Part shown: one piece after another, positions 1-10,727 of the stretch
How positions within the stretch are numbered: position 1 is the first letter of the stretch
How the letters are laid out: every line of letters begins with the position of its first letter
Position numbers and translations under genes: made by a program
DNA from: Echiichthys vipera
Lineage: Eukaryota > Chordata > Actinopteri > Perciformes > Trachinidae
Direction: 5' to 3'
Assembly: GCA_963691815.1 (NCBI GenBank)
Contig: OY829645.1
Location: 47,198,522 to 47,262,521, forward strand
Length of the DNA: 64,000 nucleotides
The notes under the pieces: generated by a model
The model's input: only the letters and a program-made list of their open reading frames with translations
Told to the model about the DNA's origin: nothing
Database searches by the model: none

Positions 1-111
1 GTATTTGAAATAACTTTGATTAGTCGTAGTATAATAAGCAAATACAGAAACTCTGACGTTGAATCCCTTTGCACAATAAGTATCGCTCTGCATCTGAGAA
101 TGATTTATTTT

Positions 112-782
112 ATCTCTCATCTCATCTTCAACCTCTTATCCGGGGTGGGGTCGCGGGGGCAGCAGCTTGAACAGGGGACCCCAAACTTCCCTTTCCCGGG
201 CCACATTAACCAGCTCTAACTGGGGGATCCTGAGGCGTTCCCAGGCCAGTGTGGAGATCTAATCTCTCCACCTGGTCCTGGGTCTTCACCGAGGCCTCCT
301 CCCAGCTGGACGTGCCTGGAACACCTCCCTAAGGAGGTGCCCAGGGTTCATCCTTACTAGATGATCCTGAACCACCTCAACTGGCTCCTTTCAACGCAAA
401 GGAGCAGCGGCTCTACTCCGCGTTCCTCACGGATGCTGAACTTCTCCCCCTCTCTCTAAGGGAGACTCCAGCCCCCCTCCTGAGGAAACACATTTCGGCC
501 ACTTGTACCCGCGACCTCGTTCTTTGGGTCCTGACCCAGCTTTCATGACCATAGGTGAGGGTAGGAACCAAGATTGACCAGTAGATCGAGAGCTTTGCCT
601 TCCTCAGCTCTCTACTCGTCACAACGGTGCGGTAGAGCGACTGCAGCACCGCCCCCGCTGCTCCGATTCTCCGGCCAAACTCACGCTCCATCGTCACCTC
701 ACTTGTGAACATGATCCCGAGGTACTTGAACTCCTTCACTTGGGGTAAGGACTTATTCCCTACCCGGAGTAAGCAATCCACC
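112..782 (-). mobile_element. RTE-like (Rex3-type) LINE, 5'-truncated copy
   Basis: Reading on the minus strand, the copy holds the C-terminal end of a LINE reverse-transcriptase polyprotein (413-781, starting MDCLLRVGNKSLPQ and including KYLGIM and GHESWVRTQRTRSR). A short 3' segment follows, ending in GGATAAGAGGTTGAAGATGA plus GATGA units at 112-130. A stop after the SVRNAE segment and frame changes show it is dead. The upstream polymerase core is missing, as expected for target-primed insertion that stopped early. The RTE clade is inferred from the very short 3' UTR and GATG-type tail; another LINE clade with the same C-terminal fold is possible. Confidence 0.75.
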
Positions 783-1536
783 AGTTTCCTTTCTTTTGTC
801 TCTATGTATGTTGACAGTTTGAAATAAAGATACGTGTCTGATAAAAAAAATCAGCTAGCTAAAACCAGATACAAATTGAGTGGTCTGCTGGATCCAGTGC
901 AATGTGTCTATAACTTCGATCTTGTCATACTTGATGACGGTTTTATAAAAGTAATAGCTCACTTAAGAATGTGCTGAACAACACCCATTATCTGTGATAT
1001 GATCAACTCCTACTTCTGCATATCGTGAGCCATTTTATTTGGATATCTAATCAGTGATGATGGTAAATGTAGTCGATTGATGCAATAAATTCCCCGGTGG
1101 AGAAAGCTAAATTCTCCTGCTCGTAGAGTGAAGTGCCAGCAACACCTACATGTACCAGGATGCACTGGGCGTGAATTACAGCCACCCAACGTAAACATAG
1201 TGTAGCTGAGTTGCGGCAATGCTTGTGCAGGTAATGAAATAACAAAAACAGAGGCTTCGTAGTCCGAACAACTGAGAACCAAAACGGCAACAACAGCAGC
1301 GCATTACAGCTTCATTACTTCTTTCCAGTAGCTCACACGCAATGCATCACAGTACATGTGGGCATTGCTGGACAGCTCATTAAGCCTCAGATGACTTACA
1401 CATTTCCACACACTTGAATCTAAAGCACTATACTGTAATCTTTTATGAAGGTTGTTTAAAAAGGCCTGGAGATGAAAATGAATCATGGGTCTGGCAGTTT
1501 AGGGCCTTGATGCACTTATTATGGTCAGGTTCATCT
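783..1536. other. no recognised feature
   Basis: AT-rich sequence between a LINE end and an hAT element. Overlapping short frames of 60-90 codons at 1010-1486 have no recognisable domain and no codon signature I trust. Confidence 0.5.
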
Positions 1537-1544
1537 CTATAGGT

Positions 1545-2478
1545 CAGGGGTACCCAATTCCGGTCCTGGAGGGCCACTGCCCTGCATGTTTTAGGTTTCT
1601 CTCTGCTCTAACACACCTTAATCTCATCATGTGCTCGTTATCAAACAGCTGAAGCTTGTGACAGGTTTGAAAATTGAAGAATCATGTGTTAGCGTGTGTA
1701 TTAGTAATGATTAATGAGAGTGTGATAATAAGACGCAATAAGTATAATCATATAAGAGTTTGTTATTGTTATTATTTGACCAGGCTCAAGCTTTTCTCTG
1801 CTTTCTGCAAAGCACACAAACTTTTGGCAGTCAGTCAAGGTCACAAAGACAATGAAATAACCAGCTTGCACAAACGCACCTGGCAACTAGTTGAGATTAG
1901 AGAATTGCCGTTCGCAAACAACCAAAAGAAGGAGGCAGGAACAACCATATAGGGAGGCAGGCTGTAGGGAGGATGAGAGTATGTGCTTCGTTCACAGATA
2001 AAGAAGAAGAGTCATTCGGAACAGATGATACCCCGACGCGCGGGGAGGAAGATGGGGGAGTCGGGACGGCTGCTTCTAAAATACACATATGCACGCACAA
2101 GCGGACACATAACCACGCCTTTGCAACAAATACTGGAGTAGTTAGAATAGATACCAGAACTTCTTGGCTCTGATCCTGGGTACTGTGTTGCACACAGTTA
2201 CTCTAGATAGAGAATAGAACATTTCTCCAGACGTCTGTATCATCTGATGTCCTCCTGCTAATAAATGCCTGCTGTTGCACTAAACTACCAACGACTCTGC
2301 TGACTCCAGGAAGCCTCCTGTAGAATTTGAATTACGCAATATATATACTCTGTGAGGTCCTTTGGATTTGACTAAAGTATTGTGTGTAAAATTCCTACAA
2401 AATCTTGTGGGTAAAGCAGGGAGAAACCGAAAACATGCGGGACAACGGCCCTTCCAGGACCGGAATTGGGCACCCCTG
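1545..2478. mobile_element. hAT-type non-autonomous DNA transposon, complete
   Basis: The element is bounded by terminal inverted repeats: CAGGGGTACCCAATTCCGG at the left and the complement of GGAATTGGGCACCCCTG at the right. They lie inside a longer imperfect inverted repeat that includes GGTCCTGGAGGGCC. The flanking 8-bp direct repeats CTATAGGT (1537-1544) and CTCTGGGT (2479-2486) match at 6 of 8 positions, as expected for an old hAT target duplication. The 934-bp interior holds no transposase frame, only short open stretches such as 1674-1952, so mobilisation would have required an autonomous relative. Confidence 0.75.
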
Positions 2479-2486
2479 CTCTGGGT

Positions 2487-4142
2487 ACTGCGTGTGAATG
2501 TGTTTAAATACCTGCCGTGACAATTTCATGTTCTCCATCCAACAGCAAGGCCGTAATAGACTAAATGCACAATATGTTTCAATCTTGCCAGGTTTACTGC
2601 CTTCACAGATTGCTTTGCACACATCGATATACAATAGGAATAATATGTCTCCATGTCAGTGAGAGTTTGTGCACGCAGTGCCATGTGCATACATGCCCCT
2701 TTTTGCGCTTGCCTGCATACATTTGCTTGTGCTCATGTCCATGTGGCCTTTAGTGAGCCTGAGTATGTGTCTATATCTCCCTATAAATGAGATTTGTTGT
2801 ACTGTGTGTTGTTGATGAAATGTTATATATACTGTATTCATTACCCTTCGCCACGCATCATTAAATGTGTAGGATTATTTCCGAGGCCTTTAGTCGGCCC
2901 TACATTTGTGAAAAGGTGCATTTCACAAGGCTGAGTCATCTGAAGGTGTCTCATTCCGAAATAGACACTTGTTATTGATAGAATAATCTGTGGTTTTGAA
3001 ATATTGACAAGAATTTCATGCACCAATTGTTTCTCATAACAGAAAGGGTGCTGGAATAAAGTCATTTTTCCTGCATTCATCGGTGGCGGTTAAGTCTCTA
3101 ACATATGATTGCCCCCACAGTCTCAAAAAAGAGAACACATGTTTTGAAATACTAAAGTTATGATTGAAAATTTCCCTATTTCCTTGATTCATATCAGTGT
3201 ATTATTATTGTTCTTGTATTCTTTCACATATTGCACACTGTATCTAACTCAAAAACTGTTCAAAAATACAGAAATTAACCATCATCTTTGGAAAAACACT
3301 CCTGTAAACAGTTTGGTCATGCTCTATTGCAACTCCAACAAATCCCCCTTGTACACTGCAGTCATTTACAAACTGATGAATTTCTTTTAAAAGACTTTTA
3401 CAGATCCGGCTGAAGATTAATGCAGCATGCCTGTGTACAAAGACATACACGTGACACAAACTTGCTCTTAGCAGTGCAAATTGAGGCAAAGTCACATCTG
3501 CACAAGCTAAAGATGTTTCAGCTGGTGCAAAAAAAAACTGATCTCATCTCAAAATAAATAAGCCTGTGTCATGAACATACAGAGATAACAGAGGAAAGGA
3601 GAGGAAGAAATATTGCAGAAAGAACTGGTTATCCCTAAGATCAGCCATAGAAGCTGTCATTCAAACACGGACGCTCTACAAACAGGTGCACGGTGTGTAC
3701 CTGGATAGAAGCTAGCTACAGCTAACACCTTTACCGTGGTCTAAACACTGCTGTGTCTCAATTTGCGTGCTTCCGTACTTGCATTTTCTATTTGTGTATG
3801 AGTTCAGTGCACTATGAGTAATGGGACGCTGCACTCATGGTCAAAGTGTTAAGCTTTGACTGCTGACTGCTCTACTTGTCCCCCTAAATGGCTGCCATAT
3901 TGGCTTTGTTGTGGAAGAGGAGGTGACACTAAACTTGTGAAAATGGCACCTGAGGAAGATGCAGCGGTTGCTTTGGCGAACCGTACATCGATGGTGTAAT
4001 CTCCACACTGTGTGAAACGCATCCACAAGCAAAAAACAGTAAAAGCACATTGGTTTTTGAAACAATTGAAGTGGGAAAACAAGCCGCCCGGCAGATACGT
4101 TGGGTGTAAAAACGTGGCTCTAATGCTCTGCCCGGTTGTAAG
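2487..4142. other. no recognised feature
   Basis: Mostly AT-rich unique-looking sequence. Frames at 3849-4226 and 4012-4260 run partly into the neighbouring LINE end and have no recognisable domain. A diverged DNA-transposon remnant around 3740-4140 is possible but I cannot show its ends. Confidence 0.4.
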
Positions 4143-4371
4143 TCCGGTGCAGACAGATGTGCGTCCTCCACAGAGCTGGGTCTGTCTGACGTTCCTGTCT
4201 GTTATAGTGAAGGTTTTCAACGCCACCGTACTCTACAGGGAAATTGTTGGGTCTATGTAAATCATAAATAAGTCATAGAGTGTGGTCTTTACCTACTCTG
4301 AAAAGTGTCCAGAGATAACTTTTGTTATGATTTGACACTATAAATAAAATTGAAATGAATTGAATTCACCT
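4143..4371 (+). mobile_element. L2-type LINE 3' end, truncated
   Basis: This segment matches a second copy at 15914-16131 almost throughout, from GGTGCAGACAGATGTGCGTC to the end. It closes with the hairpin-like GAGATAACTTTTGTTATGAT followed by CACTATAAATAAAATTGAA and a short TGAAT-type repeat. A stem-loop followed by a simple-repeat tail is the usual 3' end of fish L2-clade LINEs. Assignment to L2 is from the shape of the tail and is not certain. Confidence 0.6.
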
Positions 4372-4577
4372 TTAAAAGGAAGAAGAAGCAATCAAATGTT
4401 GCGATCGTCATTTCCTGTAAGTGCATAGCTGCATGCAATCTGAGACCACTGTCCAAATTCATACAGTGCACAAGGTCATATGTTTACCTAAAATCCTGTT
4501 TATTTAACAATTCATTCATATTTTATTTGAAAAGTGCTCAATAAGTACATTTCATTGTTATTATTATTATTTTTTTT
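4372..4577. other. no recognised feature
   Basis: AT-rich spacer ending in an ATT-rich run at 4556-4577, into which the following SINE has inserted. Confidence 0.4.
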
Positions 4578-4905
4578 CATCTTCAACTGGGGGGCTGGAG
4601 CCGATCCCAGCTGACATTGGGCGCGAGGCGGGGTCCACCCTGGACAGGACGCCAGTCTATCACAGGACACATAGAGACGAACAGAGACAGACAACCATTC
4701 ACACCTACGGGTGATTTAGAGTCATCAATGAACCGAACACCTGCACGTCTTTGGACTGTGGGAGGAAACCGGAGAACCCGGAGAAAACCCACGCAGACAC
4801 GGGGACAACATGCAAACTCCACACAGAAGGGCCCCAGCTGGGATTCAAACCAGGAACCCTCTCCCTGTGAGGCAACAGTGCGAACCACCACACCACCGTG
4901 GTGCC
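4578..4905 (-). mobile_element. V-SINE/DANA-like SINE
   Basis: On the minus strand the order is: tRNA-like head with GGTGGTGTGGTGGTTCGCAC; a degenerate B box (GGTTTGAATCCC); the conserved central domain (GTGTGGAGTTTGCATGTTG through the CCACAGTCCAAAGACGTGCA region); and a 3' domain ending GGCTCCAGCCCCCCAGTTGA. The copy sits inside a TTA microsatellite: TTATTATTATT flanks both ends, which could be the target duplication or an AT-rich preferred target. Recurring frames beginning MNRTPARLWTVGG across the window are translations of this SINE and not a protein family. Confidence 0.8.
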
Positions 4906-5229
4906 TTATTATTATTATTATTATTATTATAATTACACATGTAAGTGTACAAAGGGATCTGAATTGTGACTTTTGTGTTGGTGAATAGAGGCAGACATTC
5001 TTTGTGCTTTGCAAAATGTTGGAAAAACATCTAACTGTGATTAATTTCAGATTACAGGTTTGGTGTTGTGGTGAAAATTATTTTGGCTTCTCACAGTAAC
5101 AACAATATAATTTGGCAAATATTGACTGTGGTTCTGCTAGATCCCACATCCACATGTCCATTCATGTTCATTCAACTCTATTCAAGTATATTTTGCAGTA
5201 GAGAAGCCATCTATAAATTATAGGTGATT

Positions 5230-5795
5230 GTCTATAAAGTAATAAAACATAAGAGATTCATAACTGGCTGTAAACCCCTCACACATCACTGTACATTGTA
5301 CTCTCTCACAAACTGGTCTTCACTCTCCATGCACAGAACCCCTCACTGGTATCTATTTATCTATAAATCCATTATCGGACTGCTCCCCTCTTATTTGTCA
5401 ATGTATCTGGCACAGAAACAGTCCGATCGCAGCCTCCGGTCCCTGGACTTCATCTGGTCCCGTCAATCCGTACTGAGCTTGGCAAGAAGGCATTTTCCTA
5501 CGCTGCGCCTGCGACCTGGAACCAGCTCCAGCAGAGGCTGAAGCTGTCCAGCTTTACTTCTTTAGGGGACTTCAAACTGCTCGTAGGAAGGCTGTTGAGA
5601 CAGTCTGCGGGGGTCTGCACTTGTACATAACTTAACTTGAACTTAACTTGTTCTTTGCCCTTTGCAGTTTGTACTGTTTGTGTTGTGAGTTGTGTCTCCT
5701 GTTTCTCCAGTTAGTCTGTAACATTGTGTTTTGCTGCTGCCGACCTGAACAGGTCTCTCTTGCAAATGAGACCCTGGGTCTCAATGAGATTTTAC
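5230..5795 (+). mobile_element. L2/Rex1-type LINE 3' region, left part (interrupted)
   Basis: The frame 5224-5541 carries a degraded LINE polyprotein C-terminus, with HWYLFIYKSIIGLLPSYLS followed, across frameshifts, by residues typical of the final ARTELGKKAF-like block. The 3' UTR contains the self-complementary GAGACCCTGGGTCTC at 5768-5782. The tail is continued at 6423-6463 beyond an RTE insertion. L2 versus Rex1/Babar cannot be decided from this fragment. Confidence 0.65.
5784..5795 (+). repeat. target-site duplication of RTE insertion, left copy
   Basis: ATGAGATTTTAC here is repeated exactly at 6411-6422 on the other side of the RTE copy. Confidence 0.85.
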
Positions 5796-6410
5796 ATCTC
5801 ATCTCATGTTCATCCGCTTATCCGGGGTCGGGTCGCGGGGGCAGCAGCTTTAGCAGGGGACCCCAAACCTTCCCTTTCCCGAGGCCACATTAACCAGCTC
5901 TAACTGGGGGATCCTGAGGCGTTCCCAGGCCAGCGTGGAGATCTAATCTCTCCACCTGGTCCTGGGTCTTCCCAAAGGCCTCCTCCCAGCTGGACGTGCC
6001 TGGAAAACCTCCCTTGGGAGGCGCCCAGGGTTCATCCTTACCAGATGATCCTGAACCACCTCAACTGGCTCCTTTCAACACAAAGGAGCAGCGGCTCTAC
6101 TCCGAGTTCCTCACAGATGCTGAACTTCTCCCCCTCTCTCTAAGGGAGACTCCAGCCCCCCTCCTGAGGAAACACATTTCAGCCGCTTGTACCCGTGACC
6201 TGGTTCTTTGGGTCCTGACCCAGCTTTCATGACCACAAGTGAGGGTAGGAACGAAGATTGACTGGTAGATCCAGAGCTTTGCCTTCCGGCTCAGCTCTCT
6301 TTTCGTCACAACGGTGCGGTAGAGCGACTGCAGCTCCGCCCCCGCTGCTCCGATTCTCCGGCCAAACTCACGCTCCATCGTCCCCTCACTCGTGAACGTG
6401 ATCCCGAGGT
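5796..6410 (-). mobile_element. RTE-like LINE copy nested in an L2-type LINE
   Basis: This 615-bp 5'-truncated copy runs from a CATCTCATCT-type tail at 5796 to GATCCCGAGGT at 6400-6410. It encodes a degraded C-terminal segment on the minus strand (6097-6411 region, with YLGITFTSEGTMEREFGRR and GHESWVRTQRTRSR). The exact 12-bp flanking duplication shows the insertion boundaries directly. Confidence 0.85.
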
Positions 6411-6463
6411 ATGAGATTTTACCTGTATAAATAAAGGTTTTACCTGTATAAATAAAAATAAAT
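6411..6463 (+). mobile_element. L2-type LINE tail, right part
   Basis: Resumes the interrupted LINE with ATGAGATTTTACCTGTATAA followed by a second copy of TTTTACCTGTATAAATAAA. The 3' tail is therefore a tandem of a unit of about 19 bp, as in related fish LINE ends. Confidence 0.7.
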
Positions 6464-7468
6464 AGTTTGTAAAAGAAAATGCTATTAGGATAAAAAATAA
6501 AATTCAATATAATAAAGCCAGCTGGTAGAAGCCCATCCAGGTAAAGTTGTCTTATATCATTCCCTTCACATGAACATAAAAACTACGTTCAATGAGAGAT
6601 AATAGCTTTCTCTCTGCATACCCTGCATGAGACATGTACACCTATAAGAGCTTATATTCTCTCCATTCGCCTCAAGGAGAAAATCACTCAGAGAATATTA
6701 CGGCTATTTTTATAACACTGCATCAATGCTGGTTTAGACTCACACACAGGACTCGCACAACATCAGCAGTGGCCTCAAAGGCACATTCGACTCACATGCA
6801 CAGTAATATGGAGCCCACAGCTGGTTGTTGGGGGGATATAATCTAACAACTAACTGCAGATGAAGCAAGACACACATCAGCAACTCAGATTAGATGGAGC
6901 TGGCAGAGATGGAAAATGACACAGAGGCTGTCAGTGATTCTTTCCGTTTTCTTCCAGGTTTTCTGTCATTTTCAGGCATTATTACCTTTCTCTCAGTGTC
7001 TCTTTCTTTCCCTTTCTCTCTCACACACACTCACATATAAACAGAGAGAGTTATCACTGGCCTACAGGGACCCATTACTTGTGTGATCCAAGGCTTTTAT
7101 ATGGTGGCTTGGTCTTAAAAATGGGCATTTATTGCTCCCTGTGATAAATAGTGTGCTGTGTGTTATTCATTCAATCTGCTGTTTGCTGGGTTCTCTTTGA
7201 AATAGCTAGACACAGCAAGGAGCCCCCCACACACACATGCACACACTCACGCACACATATTGTGTTTATGGATTGTGTGAGAGTTTAAAGAATCTAAAAT
7301 GAGAAACAGAAAAGGCCATAAAGAAGCGAGATCTGATGTTATTTTACGCCATCTTATAAACACACATTAATATGGAGTCATAAAGGCTGCCAATGAGTAG
7401 GGTGTGGTCCATCGCTATACAAATGAATCAAGCTCATACGCAGCAGATCTAATGATATTAATGGACGG
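6464..7468. other. no recognised feature
   Basis: AT-rich sequence with short CA-rich tracts near 7021-7033 and 7226-7257. No coding or mobile-element signature was recognised. Confidence 0.45.
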
Positions 7469-7606
7469 ACCAGTCCCAGCCTGGTCCTGGTCCTGGTCCT
7501 GGTCCAGTCCCAGCCTGGTCAGATGCGTACATGAACTGATGAAGCCTCTTGGATCAGAGGTGAAACGTCTTCCTAGACAAATAACCAAGTCCAGGTGCTT
7601 TTGACA
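7469..7606 (+). repeat. GGTCCTGG minisatellite plus conserved repeat end
   Basis: Iterations of CCTGGTCCTGGTCC and CCAGTCCCAGCCTGG are followed by CTGATGAAGCCTCTTGGATC and GGTGAAACGTCTTCC, then CAAGTCCAGGTGC. The same block occurs in both orientations at 23980-24731. The family is widespread in fish; I suspect the 3' end of a Penelope-like element but cannot show it. Confidence 0.55.
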
Positions 7607-7685
7607 GAGTCGTGTAATCGCACCGTTGTGACATTTTCTAAAATTCGGAAGCAGCGTTGGCAATAATTTAGCAGCGTTTGGCCAC

Positions 7686-7951
7686 AGCTGGAGCCGATCC
7701 CAGGGTCCACCCTGGACAGGATGCCAGTCTATCACAGGACACATAGAGACGAACAGAGACAGACAACCATTCACACCTACGGGTGATTTAGAGTCATCAA
7801 TGAACCGAACACCTGCACGTCTTTGGACTGTGGGAGGAAACCGGAGAACCCGGAGAAAACCCACGCAGACACAGGGAGAACATGCAAACTCCACACAGAA
7901 GGGCCCCAGCCGGGATTCAAACCAGGAGCCCTCTCGCTGTGAGGCGACTGT
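7686..7951 (-). mobile_element. V-SINE-like SINE with a tail deletion
   Basis: Central domain and tRNA-derived part are present on the minus strand. The 3' domain lacks about 25 bp: GCCGATCCCA is joined directly to GGGTCCACCC, losing the CTGACATCGGGCGTGAGGC segment seen in sister copies. The GATGAATGA tail is absent. Confidence 0.75.
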
Positions 7952-8400
7952 ACTTAAAAAAATTGGTCATCCCCTCTCTCTCCACTTTGCGCAACTGGGA
8001 CAGGGACAGGACATCAATCACTCGCAAAATCATCACTACCAAATAAATACAGTGAGAGTACAACATTTTCTCTTCAAGGTGACAAATAGGGATTTTACTG
8101 TTTATCGGACCACAAATGAGACAAGAATTAGCACAGTAGCTAGCGCACCCCGCAGCTCAAATTCACCTCGTGCAAACCCCAAAGAAATGGGTCACATGGA
8201 TCGAACCTGCATATTAGTAGAAACAGAAAGTTTGGTTTGCTAATCTGGCAGGGTGTTGGGTTGGACCAGGATCAGCAAACTTTCTGTTAACCCTTACCCT
8301 TAACCGTATTATTATAAATGATACCCCAGAATACCCCTCGTTTTTATGAGTTGTAAAACAACAAATATGATAAAGCTTTACTGATCCAGAGGGAAGAAAC
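7952..8400. other. no recognised feature
   Basis: Unique-looking sequence between a SINE and a Harbinger element. The open frame across 7800-8243 begins inside the SINE and has no domain. Confidence 0.45.
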
Positions 8401-8403
8401 TAA

Positions 8404-8959
8404 GGGCGCTTTCACACTGTCCGCAACCCGGGCTTCCCCCGCTAGCCAGTCCGTTTGTACTCACACTGCCTGGGCCTCGCGCAAATGCTTCTTGCCTGTC
8501 CATACGTCATCACGACGTAACATGTCACACGCATTGATGACGTCATGGCGATGCGTGGCTTTGTTTACAAATCTTTCCATAGACCTCAGAGTTTTTGTGC
8601 GTCTTGTCGACTGTTTTTGAATCTTTCATCGACCAAATCTGCAGTAAACACTCCACCTCCGCATCACACCAACCTGAACCTTTCGGCGGCATTGTTGTTA
8701 TTGTTAAATATCCGCGCATGGTCCGTCTTTTTTTGTCCGGACAGGCGCACATAAAATTACGTGAGAGTCGCTGTAGGCGTCGTGCTCGTGCTCGTACACG
8801 TGCAAACACGCTCTACAAAAGCCCACCTCTCTCAAACGAGTTGGCCACGGCCAACTGGCCACAGCTAGACGTGGAGCGGGTGCACTCACACTGGTCAAAG
8901 GAGCTAGGCTTTACCCGAAAAACCAGTTTTAGCCTCGGAAGGACAGTGTGAGTGCGCCC
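8404..8959 (-). mobile_element. PIF/Harbinger-type non-autonomous element, complete
   Basis: The 556-bp element starts GGGCGCTTTCACACTGTCC and ends GGACAGTGTGAGTGCGCCC, flanked on both sides by TAA (8401-8403, 8960-8962), the TWA target duplication of PIF/Harbinger transposons. On the minus strand, 8543-8700 encodes the best-preserved Myb/SANT-like (trihelix) fragment of the eight copies: MPPKGSGWCDAEVECLLQIW followed by SMKDSKTVDKTHKNSEVYGKI. In this superfamily a separate Myb-like protein assists the transposase. No DDE transposase is present, so the copy is non-autonomous. Orientation is given by the Myb-like frame. Confidence 0.85.
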
Positions 8960-9118
8960 TAAAGTCATCAACCTGGTGAAGATGTTGGTTTTACTTCAGT
9001 ATGAGGTGGACAACTGGACACCCCACAGTTAGTGGGATATTAATGTTTACAGCCCATTTCTTTATCGTAATGTGAGTAAATGGCTACGACTCGTTTTCTT
9101 GAGACAGTCTGTCCAATC

Positions 9119-9396
9119 CAGCACTGTCACCTCACAGCGAGAAGGTCCCTGGTTCAAATCCCGGCTGGGCCCCTGCTGTGTGGAGTTTGCATGTTCTCCC
9201 CGTGTCTGCGTGGGTTTTCTCCTGGTTCTCCGGTTTCCTCCGACAGTCCAAAGACGTGCAGGTGTTCGGTTCATTGATGACTCTAAATCACCCGTAGGTG
9301 TGAATGGTTGTTTGTCTCTATGTGTCCTGTGATAGACTGGCGTTCAGGGTGGACCCCGCCTCACGACCAATGTCAGCTGGGATCGACTCCGGCTAC
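9119..9396 (+). mobile_element. V-SINE-like SINE, tail-less
   Basis: Includes CACTGTCACCTCACAGCGAG, the B-box-like GGTTCAAATCCCGG, and the full central and 3' domains to AGCTGGGATCGACTCCGGC. The final GCGACCCC...GATGAATGA tail is missing, and the first part of the tRNA-like head is poorly conserved. Confidence 0.75.
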
Positions 9397-10071
9397 ACTT
9401 CAAAGAAAAGTAAGACCGGTTTAATCTCATAGTGCCCTAGAAGACTGTCCAAAACCTGAATGGAGGTGAACTATGAAACCCTGGCTGTAAGTGACTAAAG
9501 AAATGTGTAAAACAGAAGAAGCGTATTTTGGCCCATTTGGCATAAAAATGCATATATGTTTGAAACATACTGAGATAACAGATGGCCAATGAAGTGGTTT
9601 GAGAAATGACTGCAGATTATTTCATACTTTTATTTGCTGCGAGACTATGTTACTGTTGACTTGCCCTCCACTGTCGTGAGTGTCGCTTCCTGTCTCTCCA
9701 TAGAGAAGGGAATGAATCATTCTGAGAAAGGGCCCCAAAAAGAGCCAAGAAGACTAGAAAAGACACACTAAGAACAGGGACAGATTGTAGGATTGTCTCA
9801 AGAGTGAACCCAGGAATAGAAAGGGACGCTCCAATCTAATCTAAGGTGAAACAGAGAATTAAATTAACTCTGGGAAGAGACAGTGCAAAGAAAGATCCAA
9901 TCAGAATCATTAAAGATTTGGACACAATTAGATTGTACTGGATTTAAGAAACAGTGACGAGAGTGACCCATGTTCTTCGAAGCCAATCAGAATTGTTCTA
10001 CTTTTCGTCTTAAAGGTTTTTATCAAGGCCTTGATGCAAACTTTAGGAACTTTCATATGACTTTACTGAAC
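9397..10071. other. no recognised feature
   Basis: AT-rich, unique-looking; no frame longer than 60 codons with any recognised motif. Confidence 0.45.
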
Positions 10072-10727
10072 TACCGTATTTTCCGCACTATAAGGCGCAC
10101 CAAATTATAAGGCGCACAGAACAGACGCTACAGTTGAGGCTGGGGTTACGCTAAGGACCGTTAAGTTGGCGTGCTAGCGCTGTTGCCTTCAGTGGAACAG
10201 TGATTGTACGGACACTTCTACTTGCTGCTCTCTGTTCAACAACCCACTGTTGGAGTTTGTCCTCCAGCTGCAGCCGTCTCGCTCTGTTCCCTCTGAACTC
10301 TGTTTAGTCTTCTTTACTTGGCGCAGGTCGTCTTGTTGCTTCCTCCACTTCGGCACCATTGATTGGTTCATGTTAAACTCTCTGGCTGCTGCTCTATTCC
10401 CGTGTTCTACTGCGTGACTAATGGCCTTGAGTTGAAACTCTGCGTCGTAAGCGTGTCTCTTAACAGGAGCCATTTTGGGCTCTTTACACAAACACACACA
10501 TGGAAATGAAACGGCACGCTTCACGCAGTCGTATATCTCAACATGCACATGCACGTTACTTCTTCTACGGGGGAAAATAGAGTCGGCGGCTGCTCACCGT
10601 AGTTGCGAGACCTGTTGTGGTTCAATATTGGTCCATATATAAGGAGCACCGGATTATAAGGCGCACTGTCGGCTTTTGAGACATTTGAAGGTTTTTAGGT
10701 GCAACTTATAGTGCGGAAAATACGGTA
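10072..10727 (-). mobile_element. pogo-type (Tc1/mariner superfamily) element with HTH frame
   Basis: Terminal inverted repeats TACCGTATTTTCCGCACTAT and its complement at 10708-10727 begin with the TA of the target duplication; inner CACCAAATTATAAGGCGCAC repeats extend them. The minus-strand frame 10189-10554 encodes about 121 residues. From MAPVKRHAYDAEF it has a CENP-B/pogo N-terminal helix-turn-helix: FQLKAISHAVEHGNRAAARE then MNQSMVPKWRKQQ. The DDE catalytic domain expected after it is absent, because the second inverted repeat follows directly. A near-identical copy lies at 20656-21392, which suggests recent amplification. Confidence 0.85.

Noticed and set aside
3740..4142. Possible DNA transposon with a small coding region before the L2-type LINE end
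   Set aside because: No matching inverted end or target duplication was found.
4617..4988. Recurring frames with MNRTPARLWTVGGNRRTRRKP-like sequence (also at 7800, 19000, 25700, 37500, 40300, 43700, 44900)
   Set aside because: They coincide exactly with the V-SINE-like element on either strand. Conservation is at DNA level and the frames shift between copies.
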